Positions 1 through 8,218 of a stretch of DNA of 22,160 nucleotides are shown piece after piece. Under the pieces are notes generated by a model. The model was given only the letters and a program-made list of their open reading frames with translations. It did not search any database and had not been told where the DNA came from. The stretch covers positions 1 through 22,160 of the forward strand of contig CABTXQ010000020.1 in assembly GCA_902488835.1 (NCBI GenBank), written 5' to 3'. Numbering within the stretch: position 1 is the first letter of the stretch; every line of letters starts with the position of its first letter. Origin of the DNA: an uncultured Ileibacterium sp. Lineage in GTDB: Bacteria; Bacillota; Clostridia; Peptostreptococcales; Anaerovoracaceae. The translations under genes and the position numbers were made by a program.

Positions 1-758
1 CCCATAGGTCCACCGTGAGGCCCCGGTTCTCCCTGTCCTCTAATAGGTATTATACTGTCATTATCAACACCTGCAGGTATATCTATATTAATTTTTACAG
101 TTTTATTATTTATTCCTGATCCATGACAATCTGGGCAAGGCGTGTCTATAATCTCACCACTGCCATTACATTTGGAACAAATTGACTGCGATTGCATCTG
201 TCCAAGAATCGTCTGCCTTATTGTTGTAGTCCTACCTGTTCCATTACACTGGTCACACTTCCTTTTTGATGTACCAGGTGCATTCCCTTCTCCGTTACAG
301 GTTTTGCAACGTACGTTCTTAGTAATCTTAATCTCTTTCTTGCAGCCAAATATAGCTTCTTTAAAATCTATAACGATTTTTTTCTGAAGATCTGCTCCTT
401 TAGCAGGGCCAGTATGCTCGGTGGTTCTTCCGCCAAATCCAGAAAATCCACCGAACATATCGCTAAAGATGTCTCCAAAATCAAATCCGCCGAATCCGCC
501 AAAGCCTGCTCCGCCAAAACCTGCGTTAGGATCTACCCCTGCATGGCCGAACTTATCATATTTACTTTTTTTATCAGGATCGGACAAGATAGCGTAGGCC
601 TCGTTTACCTCTTTAAACTTTTCCTCAGCCTCTTTATTATCCGGATTCCTATCAGGATGGTATTTCATAGCCATCTTTCTGAAGGCTTTTTTTATCTCAT
701 CCGAAGAAGCACCTTTCTTAAGTCCAAGCACTTCATAATAATCTCTTTTTTCAGCCAT
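1..758 (-). CDS. dnaJ: Chaperone protein DnaJ (Hsp40), C-terminal part outside the window
   Basis: DnaJ delivers unfolded clients to DnaK and stimulates its ATPase in the cytoplasm. The frame is open from the ATG at 758 to the window edge (about 252 codons), so the gene is 3'-truncated only by the window. Visible in order are an N-terminal J domain with the HPD motif at residues 34-36, a Gly/Phe-rich linker (about 70-115), and the cysteine-rich zinc domain with all four CxxCxGxG-type repeats (CKTCNGEG, CDQCNGTG, CSKCNGSG, CPDCHGSG). The start of the client-binding beta domain follows. This makes it a full type I DnaJ rather than a J-domain-only protein. An AAGGA ribosome binding site lies 9 nt before the ATG. 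It is the last visible gene of hrcA-grpE-dnaK-dnaJ, separated from dnaK by 62 nt that hold a hairpin. Identification is secure. Confidence 0.97.
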   Translation of the reverse strand, partial: MAEKRDYYEVLGLKKGASSDEIKKAFRKMAMKYHPDRNPDNKEAEEKFKEVNEAYAILSDPDKKSKYDKFGHAGVDPNAGFGGAGFGGFGGFDFGDIFSDMFGGFSGFGGRTTEHTGPAKGADLQKKIVIDFKEAIFGCKKEIKITKNVRCKTCNGEGNAPGTSKRKCDQCNGTGRTTTIRQTILGQMQSQSICSKCNGSGEIIDTPCPDCHGSGINNKTVKINIDIPAGVDNDSIIPIRGQGEPGPHGGPM

Positions 759-788
759 TATTTAATATCCTTCCGTACTTTTATATAA

Positions 789-811
789 GGAGGCGGGTTA
801 TACCCACCTCC
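789..811 (-). promoter_or_regulatory. Hairpin in the dnaK-dnaJ intergenic gap
   Basis: In the minus-strand transcript GGAGG-U-GGGU pairs with ACCC-G-CCUCC around an AUA loop. This gives a ten-pair stem including one U-G pair, just after the dnaK stop. It is followed by TTATATAAAAG rather than a clean run of U, so it is at best a partial terminator. It could equally be a 3'-end stabiliser or processing site that lets dnaK be expressed above dnaJ. The pairing is seen directly; the role is inferred. Confidence 0.6.
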
Positions 812-820
812 GATTCAACA

Positions 821-2656
821 TTAGTTGTCTTCATCTACAACCTCATAATCAGCATCCACTGTATTAGGGTCTGATGTATCTGACGAAGTAGCACCTTCAC
901 CTGCAGCCGCTGCTTGTTGCTGTGCTTCCTGATAGATTCTTGAAGAAACCGGATAGAATGCATTTGTCAGGGCCTCTGTCTTTGACTTTATCTCTTCTGT
1001 ATCCTGAGATTCAAGTGCCTTTTTAAGCTCATCTTTTGCAGCATTGATACTTTCTTTTTCACTTTCCGTTACCTTATCTCCAAGTTCTCCAAGCTGTTTT
1101 TCCGTTTCAAATATCATAGCTTCTGCCTGATTTCTTGCTTCTACAGCTTCTTTTTTCTTCTTATCTTCAGCAGCAAACTGTTCAGCTTCTTGTACCTTCT
1201 GGTTAATTTCCTCCTCTGTCAGCTTGGTGGATGATGTAATTGTAATCCTCTGCTCCTGGCCTGTTCCCATATCCTTAGCGCTTACGTTTACTATACCATT
1301 TGCATCGATATCAAATGTAACCTCAATCTGAGGGATTCCACGTGGTGCAGGTGCTATACCTGTCAGCTGGAATCTGCCAAGTGTTATATTGTCATTGGCC
1401 ATCTCACGTTCACCCTGCATTACGTGAATATCTACAGCGGTCTGGTTGTCAGCGGCAGTTGAGAATATCTGACTCTTCTTTGTAGGAATTGTTGTATTCC
1501 TTTCGATTAGCTTTGTTGCTACTCCACCAAGTGTCTCGATTGATAGTGACAATGGTGTTACATCAAGGAGAAGTACATCATTTACCTCACCTGTTAGTAC
1601 TCCTGCCTGTATCGCAGCACCTACAGCTACACATTCATCAGGATTTATCCCCTTAAATGGATCTTTACCTGTTATTTTCTTTACCGCTTCCTGAACTGCA
1701 GGAATTCTTGTTGAACCTCCTACCAATATTACCTTGCTTATATCAGAATTGCTGACACCTGCATCTTTTATAGCTTTTTTCACAGGCTCCATAGTTCTGT
1801 CTACAAGTCCTGATGTAAGCTGGTCAAATTTAGCTCTTGAAAGTGATATATCCAGGTTCAAAGGACCATTATCATTTACAAATATATATGGTAAAGTTAT
1901 CTGAGTCGTCAATGCACTTGAAAGCTCTTTCTTAGCTTTTTCTGCTGCTTCCTTTAGACGCTGCATAGCCATATTATTTGTTTTCAGATCAACATTATTT
2001 TGTTTCTTAAATTCATCTACGAGATAATCTATTATCTTGTTGTCAAAATCATCTCCTCCGAGCTTGGTGTCTCCGTTTGTTGCAAGAACTTCGAATACAC
2101 CTTCACCGAGTTCAAGAATTGATACATCGAATGTACCGCCACCTAAATCGTATACTAGAATCTTATGTGATCCCTTGTCCTTATCAAGGCCGTAAGCAAG
2201 TGAAGCTGCCGTTGGCTCGTTGATTATTCTCTTTACATCAAGTCCTGCAATCTTACCTGCATCTTTTGTAGCCTGTTTTTGTGCGTCAGAAAAATAAGCA
2301 GGAACAGTTATTACAGCTTCTGTTACCTTTTCTCCAAGATATGCTTCCGCATCATTCTTAAGTTTTGTTAAAATCATTGCGCTGATATCCTGAGGGGTAT
2401 ATTTTTTCCCATCAATTTCAGTTATAAAATTTTCACCCATATGTCTTTTGATAGAAGATATAGTCCTATCAGGGTTAGTAACTGCCTGTCTTTTTGCTGT
2501 CTCTCCGACAAGCCTCTCCCCGTCCTTTGTAAAGGCAACTACTGAAGGTGTAGTTCTTGAACCCTCTGCATTTGCTATTACTGTAGGTTCGCCGCCTTCA
2601 AGTACTGATACGCAGCTGTTAGTTGTTCCTAAATCAATTCCTATTACTTTACTCAT
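821..2656 (-). CDS. dnaK: Molecular chaperone DnaK (Hsp70)
   Basis: DnaK is the cytoplasmic ATP-dependent Hsp70 that binds exposed hydrophobic peptides and works with DnaJ and GrpE. The 611-residue length is normal for Firmicutes. The N-terminal ATPase domain carries the phosphate-1 motif IGIDLGTTNS near residue 5, the phosphate-2 motif DLGGGTFD near 170 and the adenosine motif LVGGSTRIP near 310. The interdomain linker motif VLLLDVTPLSL follows, then the peptide-binding beta sandwich and an alpha-helical lid. The C-terminus is Ala/Gln-rich and then acidic (VDADYEVVDEDN), as is typical. The ATG start is fixed by the conserved N-terminus, with a TAGGA sequence 7 nt upstream. It lies 32 nt after grpE in the HrcA-controlled operon. 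No key residue appears to be missing. Confidence 0.99.
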   Translation of the reverse strand: MSKVIGIDLGTTNSCVSVLEGGEPTVIANAEGSRTTPSVVAFTKDGERLVGETAKRQAVTNPDRTISSIKRHMGENFITEIDGKKYTPQDISAMILTKLKNDAEAYLGEKVTEAVITVPAYFSDAQKQATKDAGKIAGLDVKRIINEPTAASLAYGLDKDKGSHKILVYDLGGGTFDVSILELGEGVFEVLATNGDTKLGGDDFDNKIIDYLVDEFKKQNNVDLKTNNMAMQRLKEAAEKAKKELSSALTTQITLPYIFVNDNGPLNLDISLSRAKFDQLTSGLVDRTMEPVKKAIKDAGVSNSDISKVILVGGSTRIPAVQEAVKKITGKDPFKGINPDECVAVGAAIQAGVLTGEVNDVLLLDVTPLSLSIETLGGVATKLIERNTTIPTKKSQIFSTAADNQTAVDIHVMQGEREMANDNITLGRFQLTGIAPAPRGIPQIEVTFDIDANGIVNVSAKDMGTGQEQRITITSSTKLTEEEINQKVQEAEQFAAEDKKKKEAVEARNQAEAMIFETEKQLGELGDKVTESEKESINAAKDELKKALESQDTEEIKSKTEALTNAFYPVSSRIYQEAQQQAAAAGEGATSSDTSDPNTVDADYEVVDEDN

Positions 2657-2688
2657 TTTAATTTCCTACCTTTCTAAATCTCTAATCC

Positions 2689-3246
2689 TTATTCTGAAAC
2701 TGCGACCATTGCCGGTCTTATTACTCTGTCGTTCAATTTATAACCTTTTTGCAATACCTTGCTTACTTCACCGCTTTTGAACTCTTCTGAAGGCTCATTT
2801 ATAACTGCATGATGGAACTGTGGATCAAATTTCTCTCCGAGTGCTTTTATTTCATTTAGTCCTGCCTTTTTTAGGACATCATAGAATTGCGTAAAAATAA
2901 GCCCTACTCCTTCCATAATAGCATCGTTTTCGTTATCAGAAATATCTTTTTCCATAACCTCGATGGCCCTTTCAAAATTATCAAGCACGTCCAAAAGATC
3001 TTTAATAAGTTTTTCATTCGCATAAGCATGAATATCCTCTTTCTCCTTTGCGGAACGCTTTTTGTAATTTTGGAACTCCGCCATTAGCCTTGCATAACGA
3101 TCTTCTGCCTCTTTTTTTACATTTTCAATCGCTTCTTCTTCAATTTTTTTTTCAATTTCTTCTTCAATGCTCTCTTCGATATCAGATACTTCTTTATCAG
3201 ATATTTCCTTTTTCTCTACCTCATCATGTTTCTTTTTCTCATCCAT
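2689..3246 (-). CDS. grpE: Nucleotide exchange factor GrpE
   Basis: GrpE is the dimeric co-chaperone that releases ADP from DnaK. The 185-residue protein has a long, highly charged Glu/Lys-rich N-terminal region (about residues 1-50). A coiled coil follows, running into the family pattern RLMAEFQNYKKR and the LLDVLDNFERA helix. It ends with the compact beta domain and the C-terminal signature GYKLNDRVIRPAMVAVS. The ATG overlaps the end of hrcA by 8 nt, so translation is probably coupled; an AAAGGA sequence lies 11 nt upstream. Family length and motifs are complete. Confidence 0.98.
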   Translation of the reverse strand: MDEKKKHDEVEKKEISDKEVSDIEESIEEEIEKKIEEEAIENVKKEAEDRYARLMAEFQNYKKRSAKEKEDIHAYANEKLIKDLLDVLDNFERAIEVMEKDISDNENDAIMEGVGLIFTQFYDVLKKAGLNEIKALGEKFDPQFHHAVINEPSEEFKSGEVSKVLQKGYKLNDRVIRPAMVAVSE

Positions 3247-4291
3247 CCTTATTATCGTCCTTTCCGCTGATTAAACTAAATGACTTGCTTAAATTATCCG
3301 TTAAATATTCCACTATCGATGTAACTTTGCTGTATTTCATTCTCGTTGGACCGATAACTCCAATTTTTCCGACAAGCTTTCCGTCAACATGATAGGTCGC
3401 TGTTATCAATGTGCTGTCATGCATAGCTTCCTCTTCATTCTCGCTTCCGATAGTAACCATGATTCCGTCATCTCTTTCTAGCAAATCTCTTGCGAAATCT
3501 TCCCTCCTTGAAACGAGTTCAATAAATGCCCTTGCCCGATCTATATTGCTATACTCAGGAATATTAAATATGTTCGATAAACCTTCCATGTATAGGTTCA
3601 CATTTAACATCTCCTCAAGGCTCTTAAGAAAGTTTGGCATAACGCTTTCTGCAAGCATACTCATTGCGTTCAAATCATCTCTTAAATCCAGTATCACTTT
3701 TGACTTAAGCGCCTCATCTATTGTAGTGCCCTTGTATTGATATGTCATACTCTTAGAAAGAATATCAAGAGCCTCATTCGTGTATGGTATATTAATTCTG
3801 AGTATTTGATTTGTTATATTACCACTTTCAGATATTATCATCATTACAACAGAATCTTCATCAAAAGGCATTAGTTTGATAAAACTCAATCTGTCCTGTG
3901 ATTGCTGCGGTGTCATTGCAAATGAGGCCAGGTTCGTTATATCACTAAGAAGTGCTGCTGCATGTCTTAATGTGGCATCGAATTCCCCGATGTCTTGTTT
4001 AAGCCTCTCATTAATTATGCGTTTTTCAGCAGGCTCAATTGCCTCTTTCTCCATTAATTTATTTACATATAATCTATATGCCTTGTCTGACGGAACCCTA
4101 CCTGCTGAGGTATGAGGGTGGGTCAGATAACCCATATCTTCAAGATCCGCCATCTCGTTTCTTATGGTTGCAGGACTTATGCCAAGATCGTGACGCTTTG
4201 AAAGCGTTCTTGATCCGACAGGCTCAGCATTCAAGACATAGTCATTTATTATTGCTTGTAGAATTTTTAATTTTCTTTCACTTAATGCCAT
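3239..4291 (-). CDS. hrcA: Heat-inducible transcription repressor HrcA
   Basis: HrcA represses chaperone operons by binding CIRCE elements; its own folding is known to depend on the GroE chaperonin. From the chosen start the protein is 350 residues. An N-terminal winged helix-turn-helix carries LSERKLKILQAIINDYV and the motif SPATIRNEMADLEDMGYL, followed by HTSAGRVPSDKAYR, all typical of HrcA. A GAF-like and inserted dimerisation region make up the rest. A longer frame exists upstream to 4345, but it runs through the CIRCE and the transcription start. The ATG at 4291 has GGAGG 7 nt upstream and matches the usual family N-terminus. The gene is first in the operon, directly behind the operator it would bind. 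Confidence 0.98.
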   Translation of the reverse strand: MALSERKLKILQAIINDYVLNAEPVGSRTLSKRHDLGISPATIRNEMADLEDMGYLTHPHTSAGRVPSDKAYRLYVNKLMEKEAIEPAEKRIINERLKQDIGEFDATLRHAAALLSDITNLASFAMTPQQSQDRLSFIKLMPFDEDSVVMMIISESGNITNQILRINIPYTNEALDILSKSMTYQYKGTTIDEALKSKVILDLRDDLNAMSMLAESVMPNFLKSLEEMLNVNLYMEGLSNIFNIPEYSNIDRARAFIELVSRREDFARDLLERDDGIMVTIGSENEEEAMHDSTLITATYHVDGKLVGKIGVIGPTRMKYSKVTSIVEYLTDNLSKSFSLISGKDDNKDG

Positions 4292-4314
4292 GTCATTGCC
4301 TCCTCTGTTTTTTA

Positions 4315-4341
4315 TTAGCACTCGCACGTAAAGAGTGCTAA
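4315..4341 (-). promoter_or_regulatory. CIRCE operator of the hrcA operon (perfect)
   Basis: TTAGCACTC, nine bases, then GAGTGCTAA: a perfect match to the CIRCE consensus bound by HrcA. It sits just downstream of the -10 element at 4353-4358, covering the expected transcription start and 5' leader, 23 nt before the hrcA ATG. This predicts autoregulation of hrcA-grpE-dnaK-dnaJ. Confidence 0.99.
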
Positions 4342-4352
4342 TCACTATTCAT

Positions 4353-4381
4353 AATATACTCCATCATCTCGAACATGTCAA
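4353..4381 (-). promoter_or_regulatory. Sigma-A promoter of the hrcA operon
   Basis: On the minus strand TTGACA (4376-4381) is a perfect -35. A 17-bp spacer follows, then TATATT (4353-4358), a five-of-six -10. Its position directly before the CIRCE supports it. Confidence 0.92.
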
Positions 4382-4400
4382 CGAAATAATGGAGTATATT
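4353..4400. repeat. 12-bp perfect inverted repeat around the hrcA promoter
   Basis: AATATACTCCAT at 4353-4364 and its exact complement ATGGAGTATATT at 4389-4400, 24 bp apart. One arm contains the -10 hexamer; the other lies just upstream of the -35. No U-tract follows either arm, so it does not look like a terminator of the preceding pot operon. A second operator is possible, but its function is unknown. Confidence 0.8.
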
Positions 4401-4437
4401 TATGTTTTTTATGTGATTTTATATGAATTTTATATTC

Positions 4438-5544
4438 TTATCTCGAGCTTTTAACTTTTTTCCAATAATTACCATACATTGAATCCGCTTCATTTCCAAG
4501 ATATTTAAGTCCCTCGCATCTACTAAGTATATCTTCTGTCGGAAAAATATTCTTATCATTAATATATTTGTCATCTATAAGCTTCATTGCTGCAAGATTG
4601 GGAACTGTATAATGAAGATAGTCGAAATTTCTTTTTGCAACCTTTGCTTCAGAAAGATAGTTGATCCATTTTTCTGCATTGGCCTTGTTTTTTGCTGATT
4701 TCGGAATCACCCATGAGTCAATAAAGCTCTCGCTTCCCTCCTCCGGTACTACAAACTTAATATTTTTATTCAGTTCCTTTGTATAATAATATTCACCGTT
4801 CCATATAAACCCCAGCTTTGCCGATCCATCCGCTATAAGATCTCTTGCATTATCATTGGCATATTTGTACACAAGCGGTTTTTGCTTAATGAGTTCATCT
4901 GAAGCCTGTTTTATCTCGCTTTCATTTGTAGTATTTTCTGAATATCCTAGTCTTTTAAGCGATATCATGAATGCATCTCTTAGGCTATCTGGCATAACTA
5001 TCTCATTTTTATATTCTTTATCCCATAGAGCATCCCACGAATTGATATCTTTATTTCCAACCTCTCTTTTATCATATGCAATGCCTGCAACGCCTGCAAC
5101 ATGTGGTACTGAATAGATATTTCCGGGATCGAATTCACAAGACTTCTTCATATATACCGGATCGATATTGTCAATGTTTTTGATATTTTTTTTGTCCAAA
5201 GGAGCAAGGTAGCCTTCCTTTCTTAATTTATCAATCATATAATCTGATGTGCAAACTGCATCATAATCTGTGCTATTTTTGCTTATTACATGATACATTT
5301 CTTCAGCTGTATCATAGCTGTCCTGAATTACCGTAATCCCCGTCTTATCCTCAAATTCCCTTACAATCTCCGGATCATAATAGTCACCATAGCAATATAC
5401 GTAAACCACTCCGTTCACTCCAATATCACGACAGGATGTAAATATTAACGGAATTATAAATAGCGACATTAGCACCAAGAATAATTTGATTTTTAATATT
5501 GAGTTTCTACCGCTAAAATATCTCAATTTCTCTTTCTTCCCCAC
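4438..5544 (-). CDS. potD: Spermidine/putrescine-binding lipoprotein PotD
   Basis: Extracytoplasmic substrate-binding subunit of the polyamine ABC transporter, a lipid-anchored member of the PotD/PotF family. The N-terminus is basic and then hydrophobic, ending in a lipobox FTSC with the lipidated cysteine at residue 38. The mature part starts with VYVYCYGDYYDPEIVREFED and carries the family pattern DSWVIPKSAKNK and NYLSEAKVA near the C-terminus. The start is uncertain. The GTG at 5544 overlaps potC by 32 nt and has no clear ribosome binding site, while an in-frame TTG at 5526 lies behind a purine-rich GGGGAAGAAAGAG. Either start leaves an intact signal peptide. It is the last gene of potABCD. 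Putrescine versus spermidine preference cannot be read from the sequence. Confidence 0.93.
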   Translation of the reverse strand: MGKKEKLRYFSGRNSILKIKLFLVLMSLFIIPLIFTSCRDIGVNGVVYVYCYGDYYDPEIVREFEDKTGITVIQDSYDTAEEMYHVISKNSTDYDAVCTSDYMIDKLRKEGYLAPLDKKNIKNIDNIDPVYMKKSCEFDPGNIYSVPHVAGVAGIAYDKREVGNKDINSWDALWDKEYKNEIVMPDSLRDAFMISLKRLGYSENTTNESEIKQASDELIKQKPLVYKYANDNARDLIADGSAKLGFIWNGEYYYTKELNKNIKFVVPEEGSESFIDSWVIPKSAKNKANAEKWINYLSEAKVAKRNFDYLHYTVPNLAAMKLIDDKYINDKNIFPTEDILSRCEGLKYLGNEADSMYGNYWKKVKSSR

Positions 5545-6301
5545 TTTTAATTTTTAGATTAACAACAATAAGAATAATCAGAGCAAGTGAAAAAACAACT
5601 GTTGAAAGTGCAAATAGTGAAGGTCTTATTCCCACTTTTACCTCACTATAAATTCTTGTTGAAATTGTATTTATTCCGGCACCTCTTGTAAAATAAGTTA
5701 TTATGAAATCATCTACGGACATAGTAAACGAAAGCAGGAATCCCGAAATAATGCCAGGGGCCAGCTCCGGAATCACAACTTTTCTAAATGCATATAGCCT
5801 GGAAGCTCCAAGGTCAAGTGCCGCCTCATAGAGACTCTCTGTTGTCTTATTTATCCTTGGTCTTACAGAAAGTATCACATAAGGAATACAAAAAGTAATA
5901 TGTGAAATAAGAATTGTGCTATAACCTAGAGATATTCCAAATGCTAGAAAACATAGCATAAGTGAAATGCCTGTAACTATATCCGCATTTAGAAGTGGAA
6001 TATTGTTGAGCCCAAGTAATATATTCTGGCTTCTTGTCAACATACTCTTCAGTCCAATACAAGCCATAGTACCAATCAAGGTTGCTGCTATTCCTGAAAT
6101 AAGTGCAATAGAAAATGTGTTAACTATTGCGTTCATTATCAACCTGTCGTGAATCATCTCAATATACCAGCGTAATGTAAATCCTGTCCAGATTGACATA
6201 GATTTACTGCTATTAAATGAGAGTATTATAAGAGTCCCTATTGGAAGGTAGAGAAAAATCGCAATCAATGCTAAATATACATAACTTGCAATCTTTTTCA
6301 T
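5513..6301 (-). CDS. potC: Spermidine/putrescine ABC transporter permease PotC
   Basis: Inner-membrane permease of the polyamine importer, 262 residues, with about six hydrophobic segments beginning at residue 5. The cytoplasmic EAA loop that contacts the ATPase is visible as EAALDLGAS followed by FRKVVIPELAPGI. The segment SFTMSVDDFIITYF is characteristic of PotC/PotI-type permeases. Its ATG overlaps the potB stop as ATGA, with GGAGGGGA about 6 nt upstream, so the two permeases are translationally coupled and made together. It pairs with PotB to form the heterodimeric channel. Confidence 0.96.
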   Translation of the reverse strand: MKKIASYVYLALIAIFLYLPIGTLIILSFNSSKSMSIWTGFTLRWYIEMIHDRLIMNAIVNTFSIALISGIAATLIGTMACIGLKSMLTRSQNILLGLNNIPLLNADIVTGISLMLCFLAFGISLGYSTILISHITFCIPYVILSVRPRINKTTESLYEAALDLGASRLYAFRKVVIPELAPGIISGFLLSFTMSVDDFIITYFTRGAGINTISTRIYSEVKVGIRPSLFALSTVVFSLALIILIVVNLKIKSGEEREIEIF

Positions 6302-7113
6302 ATCAAATCCCCTCCGCCGGACTTATCAAAATGTTTAAGTAACAACATGCTGAAAATAATAAATATCATCATTATTATTGATAATCCGGACCCAAGGTAC
6401 CAGTTAGAGCTAACCACAAATTCCTGCTCTATAATATTTCCTATGAGGTTAATTTTACCTCCTCCAAGCATATTTGAGATGACGAATGTAGTTAGTGCAG
6501 GTATAAAAACCATGGTGATACCGCTTATTATGCCTGGTAATGCAAGTGGGATTATTATTTTTTTGTAGGTTATATAAGGGCTTGCTCCAAGATCATATGC
6601 CGCATCTATAATGTGCCTGTCTATTTTTATGACTGAATTATATATAGGAAGGATCATGAATGGAAGGAAATCATATACCATACCGAGTATAATAGCTTTC
6701 GGAGTATTCATAAGGCTCTGTCCGGGTAATCCGAATATCCCAAGGATACTATTTATAACGCCTTTTTTTTCAAGAAGAACCTGCCATGCCATTGTGCGAA
6801 GCAAAAAATTCATCCACATAGGAAGAATGAAGACGAAGATTACAAATCCGCTTTTCCCAAATTTGCTATTTTTCAAAATCATTGCCATCGGGAATGCCAA
6901 AATGAGACAAATAAGGGTGCTTATAGCTGACAAGGCTAAAGATAGGCCGAGTGCCTTCAGATGTTGCGGGTCAGTTATTGCAAAAATATTTTTTAACGTA
7001 AAACCACCATCGCTTGAAGTGAAACCATAATATGTTATTGACATTATCGGTATTACAGTCCCAATTATAATCCAAACTATGAAAGGTGCTGCCAACTTTC
7101 TTTGCTTACCCAA
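6298..7113 (-). CDS. potB: Spermidine/putrescine ABC transporter permease PotB
   Basis: Inner-membrane permease of the polyamine importer, 271 residues, with about six transmembrane segments (first at about residues 10-28). The EAA loop reads DAAYDLGASPYITYKK followed by IIIPLALPGI. Other PotB-like segments are PMWMNFLLRTMAW and FVISNMLGGG. The start appears to be TTG at 7113: it is the only plausible initiator in front of the first membrane segment, and a GGGGGTT sequence lies about 10 nt upstream. It follows potA by 24 nt and overlaps potC by 4 nt. No defect is visible. Confidence 0.95.
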   Translation of the reverse strand: MGKQRKLAAPFIVWIIIGTVIPIMSITYYGFTSSDGGFTLKNIFAITDPQHLKALGLSLALSAISTLICLILAFPMAMILKNSKFGKSGFVIFVFILPMWMNFLLRTMAWQVLLEKKGVINSILGIFGLPGQSLMNTPKAIILGMVYDFLPFMILPIYNSVIKIDRHIIDAAYDLGASPYITYKKIIIPLALPGIISGITMVFIPALTTFVISNMLGGGKINLIGNIIEQEFVVSSNWYLGSGLSIIMMIFIIFSMLLLKHFDKSGGGDLI

Positions 7114-7137
7114 TTTGTTTCAACCCCCGTATAAATC

Positions 7138-8217
7138 TTAGATTTCCATGTCTAAGGCCTTTTCATCTTCTGTTTTAGGCTTATGCATTATCTGAATGTT
7201 CTCAGGTTTTACGTACATTCCGACCTCAGTCCCAACATCATAGGAATTGTAATTTTGGATAAGCCATTCAAATCCTGTATTAAGTTCACTTTTAGCAAGC
7301 ATTTCATAATGCATTCCTATGAATAGAGAGCTTGTAATAACTGCATTAAGATTACCCTCGCCATAAGGTCTTATCTCTATATCCTCAGGTCTTATCATTA
7401 CATCTACAGGTTCATCCTTTTCGAACCCTGTATCGACACATTCAAAAATAGCATTTCCTATTTCTATTACACGGTCTGCTCTCATAATTCCGTCAAGTAT
7501 ATTACTGTCACCAATAAAATCTGCAACGAAAGCGTTAATTGGTTCGTTATATATAGACTCAGGTGAACCCATCTGTTGAATTACGCCATCATTCATAACA
7601 ACTACAGTATCTGACATCGTAAGAGCTTCCTCCTGATCATGAGTTATGAACAAAAATGTAATTCCAAGCTCATTTTTTATTCTCACAAGCTCATACTGCA
7701 TCTCCTGTCTAAGCTTTAAATCTAAAGCTGCAAGAGGCTCATCGAGCAATAAAACTCTTGGTCTATTGACAATAGCCCTTGCCATTGCAACTCGCTGTTG
7801 CTGCCCTCCAGAAAGCTTATCAATTGTTCTTCTCTCATATCCGGAAAGCTTCACCATCGAGAGTGCGTCACCAACTCTTTCTTTGATTTCGCTTTCCGGT
7901 ATACCTGTTACACGAAGCCCAAATGCAACATTATCCAAAACATTCATGTGCGGAAAAAGTGCATAGTTTTGGAATACCGTATTAACATTCCTTTGGTTTG
8001 CTGGAATACTCGTTATATCTTTTCCATCGAAAAAAACTTGACCCTCATCCGGCATCTCAAACCCCCCTATTATCCTAAGGAGTGTTGTCTTACCGCAGCC
8101 GGAAGGGCCGAGTATGGTAACAAATTCATTTTTATTTATTGAAAGCGATAGACCTTCGAGGATTTTATTATCCCCGAAGGACTTACATATATTATCGAGC
8201 CTTATTAACTCACTCAT
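7138..8217 (-). CDS. potA: Spermidine/putrescine ABC transporter ATPase PotA
   Basis: ATP-hydrolysing subunit of the importer. With the ATG at 8217 it has 359 residues. The nucleotide-binding domain has Walker A GPSGCGKT at 37-44, Q-loop Q83, signature LSGGQ at 135-139, Walker B LLLDEP at 156-161 and switch His193 in FITHDQEEAL. A C-terminal TOBE-like regulatory domain with MIRPEDIEIR follows. An in-frame TTG at 8229 is possible but lies only 1 nt after AAGGAG. The ATG starts 1 nt after the stop of the upstream mrp gene, which suggests reinitiation or coupling. Clade is inferred from PotB, PotC and PotD downstream; alone it could be mistaken for other sugar or phosphonate ATPases. Confidence 0.96.
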   Translation of the reverse strand: MSELIRLDNICKSFGDNKILEGLSLSINKNEFVTILGPSGCGKTTLLRIIGGFEMPDEGQVFFDGKDITSIPANQRNVNTVFQNYALFPHMNVLDNVAFGLRVTGIPESEIKERVGDALSMVKLSGYERRTIDKLSGGQQQRVAMARAIVNRPRVLLLDEPLAALDLKLRQEMQYELVRIKNELGITFLFITHDQEEALTMSDTVVVMNDGVIQQMGSPESIYNEPINAFVADFIGDSNILDGIMRADRVIEIGNAIFECVDTGFEKDEPVDVMIRPEDIEIRPYGEGNLNAVITSSLFIGMHYEMLAKSELNTGFEWLIQNYNSYDVGTEVGMYVKPENIQIMHKPKTEDEKALDMEI

Positions 8218-8218
8218 C

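Noticed and set aside
414..788. Open frame of 124 codons on the plus strand
   Set aside because: It is antisense to the J domain and Gly-rich region of dnaJ, has no ribosome binding site and an implausible composition; a shadow of dnaJ.
4292..4345. N-terminal extension of hrcA by 18 codons
   Set aside because: It would be translated through the CIRCE and begin at or before the transcription start; the GGAGG before the ATG at 4291 decides for the shorter form.
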